Position numbers and translations under genes: made by a program. Under the pieces are notes generated by a model, which was not told the origin of the DNA, ran no database searches, and saw nothing but the letters and a program-made list of their open reading frames with translations. Below, one piece after another: positions 56,405 to 64,000 of a DNA stretch of 64,000 nucleotides (positions within the stretch are counted from its first letter, which is position 1; each line of letters starts with the position of its first letter). Origin of the DNA: Edaphochlamys debaryana (lineage: Eukaryota > Chlorophyta > Chlorophyceae > Chlamydomonadales); NCBI GenBank assembly GCA_016858145.1, contig JAEHOE010000010.1, positions 434,001-498,000 of the forward strand, read 5' to 3'.

Positions 56405-59400
56405 TCAGTGATCCTCGTCAACATCGTCTCCGTCCTCCAGGCCCATGTCGTAGTAGCTGCCCGGCGGCACTAGCGACACCGGCCTGGCGCCCAGCGTTGC
56501 CAGCTGGTAGCACAGGCTCTGGAGCTGCCCGCGGAGGGCGGTGTCGGGCTCCTCGTGGCGGGCCAGGGCGGCCGTGACGCGCTGCGTGTGTGGGGGGGTG
56601 GGGATGTGGGGGGGTGGGGATGTGGGGGTGTGGGGATGTGGGGGTGTGGGGAGGATAGGATAGATGGGGGGAGGTTGCGAGGTGTAGGTGGTTGGGAGTC
56701 GGGTGAGTGGTCATTGGCGAAAGGACGCTAGAGCTTGGGGTGACGTGTGCGTGATGGTGGGGCGCGCGGGAGGGCTAGTGGCGGCACGCGTGCGAAGTAA
56801 GACAGGCAACCGCCTCCCACACACGCACCTGCACGATGCCCCGCCGCCTCTCCTCCAGCGCCGCAATCTGCTCCAGCCGCTTGGGCCTCTCCGCGCGCTC
56901 CTTGGTCCACGCCGCCTCCACCTCGGCCTTGAGGCAGGCGGGCAGCGAGGGGTGGCTGAGGGCGGCCTCCAGGGAGCCCTGGCCGTGGGCCCACTCGCGG
57001 AGGCCCAGGTCCAGGGCCCGCCGCTCGAGGGCATCGATCTGGGGGTGGAAGGGTGGACGCGGGACGGGGTAGCAGCGATGGGGCGGCGGTGGAGAAGAAC
57101 ATCAAACCTGCAGCAATGGAGAGCGCCTGACACTTGCGGTTCCTGATTTGGGGATCCGCTGAAATGCTCATGTTGAGAGTTCTTATGAGCGCATGCCATC
57201 AGTCCCGAACGGCCCCTGCTCCAGACAGCTCTGCCCATGGGCGCGCGAGCGGGGTCCCTGCCTACCTGCTTGAACTTGCCGCTCTTGGCGAAGGTATGGA
57301 AGCGGTAGAGGGACCCGTAGTGCTGCCGGTAGGGTGTGTGGGTCGACTGGAACAGCCAGCGGTGGGCCTGTGCGCGAACATTGGGCGGCGGGGGAAGGGG
57401 ACAGCAGGGAGCGCGGTCACGAGCTCACGACCCTGTGCATTAGGGGCACGGTTCCTCAGCAACACACCTGCTCGCGGGCCGCGTCCTAACAGCAGGCAGA
57501 ACCAACTACAAATCTACCAGTTTCAACCGGCCATTCCTGCAGTACTGCCCTTCACCCCCCCTCCCCACCATGTTTGCCACCTCAAGCGCCCCCGCCCCCA
57601 GGTACGCCTCCCGCTCCGGGCCCGACAGCTGCGCGCTGCTATGGTCGGTCAGGAAGGGCGCGTGCCACACGTGCTGCAGGGCCCGGGTGGCGTCCTCCTC
57701 GCTCACGCCCCGGGCCGCCAGCACGGCCTTGCAGCGGGCGGTGCGGTCCTCCTGCAGGCGGGTGATTTAGGGTTTTAGAGTTAGGGACGATTAGGCTGAG
57801 CCCGTGTTGTGAAGGGTTTTCAAGCGTTTAGGCAAAGTGCAGCAAAGGTACAAGGGCCACGGAGGACGATCAAGCAAATCGAGGCGCTTGTAGAGGCTAG
57901 GATAGTGCTGCTGCCGATAGCCAGAGTCTGTCTGCAGGTCCATGCCGCTTAGATGAACGTGCCTTGGTTCCGTAGTAGTTCTCCTTCCATGCCTGGCTCT
58001 GCTGCCGGTCCTTCATTAGGCCCGCATAGTTCTTGAAACTGAGGGTTTAAGAACAGATCAGTCGGACGGGGCATCAAGTACGGAGGCTGGCTTGTCTAAG
58101 AGCCAGCGGAGGAGAGTGAGGTACCCGGGCGCGCAGCTCGACAGGGAGCGTCCCCACATGCAGGGTGAATGCGCCGACTACCGCATGCATGCAGATTTCC
58201 TCTGCTGATTGGTGACCCCAGCCCCTCCCAATCACCACGCTTAAGGTCCTCGTACGGCATCCAGCCCCCCCCTTCGGTAGACAGTTGCTCAAACAAGGCT
58301 TGACCGGCGCACGTACAGTGACCCATCGTAACCCTTTGTAACCCTTTGTAACCCTTTGTACCGCTCACCGCCTGATGGCGGCGGCCTTGACGTCCGCAAC
58401 CGCGTACGTCTCCACTCGGCCCATGCCGCCGATGGAGCGGACCAGGCGGGGCTCGGTGGGCAGGGCCTTGACGGTGCTGGGCCATAAGCCGTAGACCTGG
58501 GGGTTACGAGTGGGCGGAAGCGAGTGAGGACGAAGTGACGACGGCTTTCACAGAGCGTGTGGTGCAAGGATGGTTTAGGAAATGTCCCCGGCAGGGCGGC
58601 AGAAGAATGCGGGGGGGCGGTCGGGCAGCGATCCAGCTGGGGTCTTTGGCGAGGCGTCGCGGCACCGGTAATGCAAGGATTGGTTGGTGAAAGCTCCTTG
58701 CGCTCAGGGGGGCAGTCGCAAGCCCAGGCACCCGTTCCGCACATTCGGCCCTAGCAGTGCCTGTAGAGGCCGTGAGTAAGGACGTGTATCACACGCGCCC
58801 CTATACCCCTCTTGCCCCACCTCCTTGGCCTTGGACTTTGTAATGCGGGCGTTACGAAGCTCGCGGATGCGCTGCCGCACGCCCCGAGCCACGGGGCAGC
58901 GGTAGCTGGCCCCCTTGCCCTTGCCGCCCTCGCCGCCCTTGCCGCCGCACGCCGCCTCCTCGTCCTCGCTGTCCCCCTCCTCCTCATCGTCGTCCTCATC
59001 GTCATCCCCTGGGTTGGCCTGCAAAGGGACGCGAGGCGGGCGTGCGAATCGTCAAAGGTGAAGTCGATGGGTGGCCAACCCCGGTCATCGCGCCCCAACC
59101 CACCTTGACCTCGTCGCAGATGCGCTCCCACAGCTCCGCCTTCTTGCCGCTCTGGGGCCGCCCCCACGACTGCGAGGGGGTTGGGGGTAGGCGGGGAGTT
59201 GGAGGCGGCCGCCGGCCGGCGCATGATCGATGGCCACATTGCACCTGCCGGCAACGCACGCCCCGACGGCGCCCACGAGGCACGCCATTCGCGCAATGCT
59301 AGATGTTGTAACCCTCGGCACGCGGGACGCTGCCCCAGCGGCGATAACTCGGTTCAGCGCGGAAGCTGGCGTGGGCCATGTCGCGCACAGCTGGCTGTCG

Positions 59401-59730
59401 CGCCGACGACTGACTGCTCACCTTGAGCACTTTCTTCAGGTCAGCCGCAGTGCTGTTCTTCGTGACGCTCAGCTCCTCGCCAAAGTGCGGGCTCAGCACG
59501 GTGAAGATGGACTCCGCGATGCCTGTGAACGTAGCGTTGCCGACCTGGGCGCAGGACGCAGCCACCTTGGCCAGGTCAGCCTCGTCGTAGAAGGGGCTCA
59601 GCTCGTCGGTGAAGACTTGCGCGATGTGGAGCGTCAGGTCGACGCCCAGCGTCTCCCACGGCACGTAGCGCGCCCTCGAGGCGCTTGGGCTTTGTCCATC
59701 GCCACCGCCGCTAGAGCCGGCTGCCGACAT
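56405..59730 (-). CDS. SAP-domain protein, paralog B
   Basis: Nine exons, 59730-59422, 59169-59104, 59018-58821, 58496-58369, 58038-57963, 57751-57569, 57367-57266, 57038-56829 and 56581-56405, again give 482 residues. Domain order equals paralog A: SAP helix pair split by intron 1, acidic run, basic segment, helical exon 6, coiled-coil-like exon 8. Exon 1 differs at about four of 103 residues and exon 2 at none, but exon 5 (FKNYAGLMKDRQQSQAWKEN against HKTYAGFQASQKRRQDWSAN) and exon 9 are strongly diverged. The C-terminus here is YYDMGLEDGDDVDEDH. Intron 5 starts with GC (AAG|GCACGT) where paralog A has GT. Function unknown; chromatin binding is inferred from SAP only. Confidence 0.85.
56587..56651 (-). 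repeat. G-rich minisatellite in intron 8 of SAP paralog B
   Basis: Four to five units of about 15-16 bases, GGGGATGTGGGGG-type on the plus strand, next to the acceptor of exon 9. C-rich on the coding strand. Confidence 0.7.
58321..58360 (-). repeat. 10-bp tandem repeat in intron 4 of SAP paralog B
   Basis: ACCCATCGTA followed by three perfect ACCCTTTGTA units on the plus strand, directly next to the exon 4 donor. Confidence 0.85.
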
Positions 59731-62700
59731 GGGCCCACGCGGGCGCGAGGTCTCGCGAGGGAAGGGTAATTGCAGAGGCCTCGGACGGGCTGACGGGCCT
59801 TGCGAGCAGCGTGCGAGTGCAGCAGCAAGTCTTAAAATGTGCAGGACCTTGTGGGTGGTGGTCAATACGAGCAGCGGGCTCAGAACGCCCTTGCGCCCCG
59901 CGCACAGCATGCACCGCAGCCGTATGGGGTCGCATGCACACGCCCCGTTGTCTATAATAACCCTGCTCGGCAACCAGCGCTGGACGGGGTCTTAGGGGAG
60001 GGGTGGGGATGAACAAACGTGGAAGAGAGGAGGCGAAGCTGCCATGCGCCAGCAAAGGGCGTGGTGACGCGGGGCGGTGGGGCGTGGGGGTGCCGCTATG
60101 GATCCCGGCCTCCCGCCTGCCAGCACGCAGCACATCTGCTCGAGCTCATCCTGCCTTGCGCTGTTGCTCATGGGAAGTGGGAAGTGGGGAAGCGGCCGGC
60201 CGGTAACGCGGATCCAGTCGGTGTCGAGAGGCCTTGGGCGCAGTCATGCGGGTTTCCCCGCTGCCGGTCCGAAGCCTACTTGAAGCGCGAGGACCGGGTT
60301 GACCCGCAAAGCGTCAATGCCCACCAATAGGCTCAGGCGAAACGTGCGCGTGTCGTGTAGGAATTGCTTTACAATCGCATGCTTGGCTCCAACTGCTACT
60401 CCGAGTCCTTCTGCCTTCCGCCAAGCCATGAATACCACGGGTCGGATGGCCATGCCCGCCCCGCCTGCGCCGCACCTGCGCCGCTCGGGCCCGCCTACCC
60501 TCTGTCCTGAACTCCTGAAGGCGTTGCAAGTCTCTACCCACTGGCCAAGGCTCGTTGGGATGCATGCCATAGGTACCTTAACCCCTTCCAGCCGTAACCG
60601 TGGGCTGAAACAGATGCCCACCCTCGTGTAAGGATTCCAACACGCCTAGCCAACACGCGCCTACGCACGGACAATTCGCAGTCGCACACGCGTTTATGAC
60701 CCGCGCAACGACGCGCGGAACGAACCAGTAAAGGATAAAGACGTAAAGCAGGCATGTCAACCCTGCAAATGTAAACGCAAAGTACGAGTCACGGGTTCCC
60801 AGGCTCTGTCCGAGCAGGTCCAGACGACATCCCCAGACTTTGCGTGCGGCAAACGCTCCGCTGTCCCCCAGGCCAAGCGGCCTGTCACCCCTAAACGCAG
60901 GGGCCCCATGCAATCAACGCCCCAGGTGTCTTTGGCAATGGGCAATGCGATACGCGGCATTGCAAGGCGCAAGGGCAGCAATCCGGGGCCGCCTCCGCGC
61001 ATACCAGCTCCCTAAACTGCCAAATGGTCATCACAGCCCATGCGTGCTCACTCGTTCATTCGTTCGGACTTGCGTCCTAGACCTACAGTCAGACTCACCT
61101 ACCGTACCCTACATAGGGCGCATCACTCAGCGCACGAGGACCCATGGTTGAAAGCGCCATCCACCTAAAGTAAGATGCCGGTAGGTAACAACCACGGGGA
61201 TACGCAAGTCGCGAAACCGGCCTGCCTTTCTGCCACCAAGCCATCAGACCGGCGCGTGCAATGCCCGTGCGGCATCGACTGAGCAAAGGACTCAGACAGG
61301 CCACGCATGCCCGCCGTCCAGTATGGGCAACTCAGCAACAAATGCCTCTGGGCGGCGTTTCATCATGCTACTTGGCAGCCAAAACATGATCATCCCAATC
61401 GCACTGGGCAGCCACCCGACAGTATACTTGCATCACGAAAGCCGGGGGGTAACCAGGACAGGCCCTAGCACCTGTCTGCCTTCCCTCCCCGGGGCTGGAT
61501 GGTCAAGGGACGACCGCCCGCTTGCAAACCGCCGTCTACCCGCAGCGACACACGCAAGACAACAAGTCAGTTCACGAGGCACGAAAAGCACCCATTGGGG
61601 TGCCCTTCATGCTGCATTCCGCCCGTGTCGGCACCCGACACAAGTGGCCGCATGGCCCCAGGCTCGCGCTCGAAGCCCCTCACCAGTGCAGCTGCACATG
61701 CGCTGCTCAGGTCGTGCCAAGGTCGCTGGGGCGTGTTTGCTGTGCCCCGCCCCCATCCAGTCCCCAACATGGCGCCCTTCCCCTCCCTCCAGTCCAGTGC
61801 AGGACGGTGTCTCACCGCCTCAGTGCTAGCAAACGATGCCCTCACGCTTCGGCGGCCCACGTCCGGCGGCCCACAACACGCCGGGCGTTGCCGTGCTCAG
61901 CGTGCAAACTTGACAGCAACGACGATCACGACCACACGCAATGCACCCACAGCTCGCGCGGCGATGAAGGAGCGGCCGCCACAAGCGCAGTCCTTCCGAG
62001 CCAATGCAGTCATGCCGTCCGGGCGTCCGCCCTCGGCCAGCGCTGAGCCTCAAACCTGGGGGCGCGGGGCCGCGCTTAGATGGTGGCGACCCCTTGCGCC
62101 GCCTCCACATCTCCGCTGGTACGGCGCCTGGCCTCCGCTCCAGAGGTGCTCCTGCAGGCCCTCCGCTGTCACAGTAGCTGCTGGCGGTCTCCGCCGTCCC
62201 CGCTGCGCCATGCTAGCATCTGCTTGACGGGCTGGAGCGTCCGCCGCAGCCGCCCGTGGCTCTTGCATTGTCAGTGACTGGCAACGCACACTGCATTATC
62301 GTCGGCGCATGCTTGTTGTCTCTTCCCCAGTGCTGCCTCCACGCGTGCCCCATCCAGTGCTGCGGCAAGGCAGGCAGGCCACCGGCCTCCACCCCCTGCC
62401 TTGCCCAGGTCCCGGAGCTGATCAGTGCCGCCCGCCATTCGTTCGGTATGCAGCCTCCGCCCTGCCGTCACCGTCCTGCACCTGCCCGCCGCAGGCGAGC
62501 CAGCCGGCCGCCGCTGCTCGCGGCGGCGTGCCCTCCAGCGCCAGCTTCCTCCCGAGCCGGCTCCCGCCCCGCCGCCTCGTCCACGGCTCAACGGCGGCCG
62601 CACGCGCCCTGCCGTGCGGCCGCCGAAGCCTCGGCCGGGCACGTCAGGGCACTTCCCCCCCACAGCACGAGGCTGCGCCTGCCCCTTGCTGCCGGTCCAC

Positions 62701-62764
62701 TTGTCCGGGCTCCGGCCAGTCCGAACTCCAGTCCGGTCCGGTCAGTCCGGTCCAGTCAGACCGG
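59731..62764. other. intergenic, no gene recognised
   Basis: The first about 200 bases match the upstream region of paralog A. The remainder shows scattered frames without known domains; a minus-strand frame at 60244-60621 (ending FRLSLLVGIDALRVNPVLAL) and a plus-strand Lys/Arg-rich piece near 60745-61013 (PCKCKRKVRVTGSQAL) look protein-like and could be retroelement debris, but I cannot assign them. The last few hundred bases are the 3' flank of the kinase gene. Confidence 0.35.
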
Positions 62765-64000
62765 TCAGTCCTGGCACGCCGCCATGTGCACGGCGTCTCC
62801 GTTGGGGTCGGCTCCCAACACGTCCTCGCCCGTCCGCAGCGTGCCCGTCTGTTTGAGCGCGGCCAGCTGCGCCTCCAGATCGGCCTTGAGGGCCGCGAAC
62901 GTGGGCCTGTTGCTCGGCTCCGCGTCCAGGCAGGCCCCGACCACACGCGCAAAGTCGTACGGGGCCTTGCGCGGGAAGTGCGGGAAGTTTTCGCGCGGCG
63001 CGAAGCCGGACGGGAGCGACCTTGGGGAGGGGCAGAAGAAAGGAGCGGGGATGGGGAGGTGGGGCCAGGTGAGGGGGTCGGTTCGCACGAGAAGGAGGAG
63101 AGGTGAACGTGCTGAGGGAGAGCGCGCGGGACGAGCTGCACGGTAGCTCACCTGTAAGACATTGTCGAGTGGTAGATCTCCCACATCATGACGCCCATGG
63201 AGTACACGTCCGCGGCCTTAGTCATGTTCCCCTTGGCCAGGATCTGGGGGCACGTGTAGAAGGGCTGCACGGCGGGAGGGGGACGGAGGAGCACGGCCGG
63301 GAAGGCAGGGACGGGGGCGTCAAGGTCAGAGCGAGGGCTATGAACTTGGTTGGCAGTCTGCAGACGGGCTTCCGTGTCGCACACATACCACCGTCGCCCA
63401 TGCCTCAGACGCCAAGCCTTCCACTCACTCCAGACCCCACCCCCATTGCACGCGCCACAGACGCTCTGCCCGCTCCGTCACCCCGCCGCCCCGCTGCCAC
63501 TTACCGTGCCTCGCCGCATGTTGGAGATGTGCGACTGATCGGCGTTCATGCGGATCGACAGACCGAAGTCGGCGATCTTGCAGATCGCGCCGTACTTCTT
63601 GCTGGGATCGCGCTTGAGCAGCACGTTGTTGGGGTTCTGGGGAATGGCAGCGGCGCAGGGAAGAACGCGTCAGAGGGTGCTAGTCCGTTGCGTCGGTCCC
63701 TTCCTACCGTCTTGGGACAGCTTTCGACTGTCCCATGCGCCTGCCGCACAGTCGCTGCCCACGCGCTCCCCGCCGCGGCCCGGGGGAACCCCGCAAGGCG
63801 CCGGCCGAGTCGTTCCCATGCCACATGCCCCGCCCAACCGCCATCGCCAACCGTCCCTGCCACGCCCTGCCTTCATCAACGCCTTCAGCCCCCGGCACCC
63901 TGTCCCCACCAGGTCGCCGTGCACGATGTTCCGCTCGTGCAGGTGTACCAAGCCCCCCGTCAGCTCCGCGCACGTGTCCAGAATCATCTCCTGCGCGCCA
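62765..64000 (-). CDS. protein kinase, C-terminal half of catalytic domain (5' part beyond window)
   Basis: Four exons, from the window edge to 63910, 63636-63505, 63264-63152 and 63020-62765. The product reads from helix E onward: TGGLVHLHERNIVHGDL, then NPNNVLLKRD, so the catalytic loop is HGDLNPNN with the Asp and Asn present; IADFGLSIRM gives the metal-binding DFG. The activation segment ends GTPFYTCPQIL where most kinases have APE. ADVYSMGVMMWEI and NRPTFAALKADLEAQL complete the C-lobe. HGDL instead of HRDL and the SMGVMMWEI helix are typical of the TKL/Raf-like kinases that are abundant in green algae; Ser/Thr specificity is inferred. After the domain about 40 residues follow to the stop. 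The first exon may begin at 63990 if the AG there is an acceptor. Confidence 0.88.

Noticed and set aside
58321..58360. ACCCTTTGTA repeats as interstitial telomere
   Set aside because: The unit is 10 bases and differs from algal telomere repeats (TTTAGGG, TTTTAGGG); it lies in an intron and matches a different decamer in the paralog.

Overview
This window looks like nuclear DNA of a green alga (chlorophyte). It is very GC-rich, and almost every gene I could rebuild is split by many short GT-AG introns with G-rich 5' ends and C-rich 3' ends. Proteins carry long Ala/Pro/Ser/Gly low-complexity stretches, and several genes have a TGTAA hexamer-like motif downstream of the stop, the usual poly(A) signal of Chlamydomonas-type algae. 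I saw no bacterial operons, rRNA, tRNA or CRISPR. Gene models below were spliced by hand: each exon chain keeps the reading frame and uses consensus splice sites, but none is backed by transcript data.

Layout. 1-2040 (+): 3' part of a FAD-linked D-lactate dehydrogenase. 2380-4433: a hAT-type DNA transposon without recognisable transposase, with 220-bp inverted repeats and an 8-bp target duplication. 6200-10478 (-): complete LanC-like protein gene, 11 exons. 10850-11920 (+): small plastid-targeted single-span membrane protein. 13663-17031 (-): IQ + BAG domain co-chaperone, with a TATA box and heat-shock-type element upstream. 18061-21380 (-): plastid-type UVR + TPR protein. 22475-24295 and 28110-29499 (+): two unrecognised proteins sharing a short Arg-Arg/Ser/Thr/Cys motif. 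32008-39908 (-): a 16-exon gene for a very large alpha/beta hydrolase with Ala-rich insert and tail. 40696-42574 (+): small His/Gly-rich protein of unknown role, divergent from the hydrolase. 44338-45570 (+): small hydrophilic protein made of two repeats. 46592-50709 and 56405-59730 (-): two paralogous 482-residue SAP-domain proteins from a segmental duplication, separated by a decayed non-LTR retrotransposon (51127-54836, +). 62765-64000 (-): C-terminal half of a protein kinase cut by the window edge.

The genes do not form an evident pathway; this is an ordinary stretch of algal chromosome with unrelated neighbours. The most unusual items are the hydrolase with its 767-residue Ala-rich tail, the mosaic divergence of the two SAP paralogs, a 37-bp hairpin-forming sequence found identically downstream of two unrelated genes, and the intact-looking inverted-repeat transposon. 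No clearly new biological system was identified.
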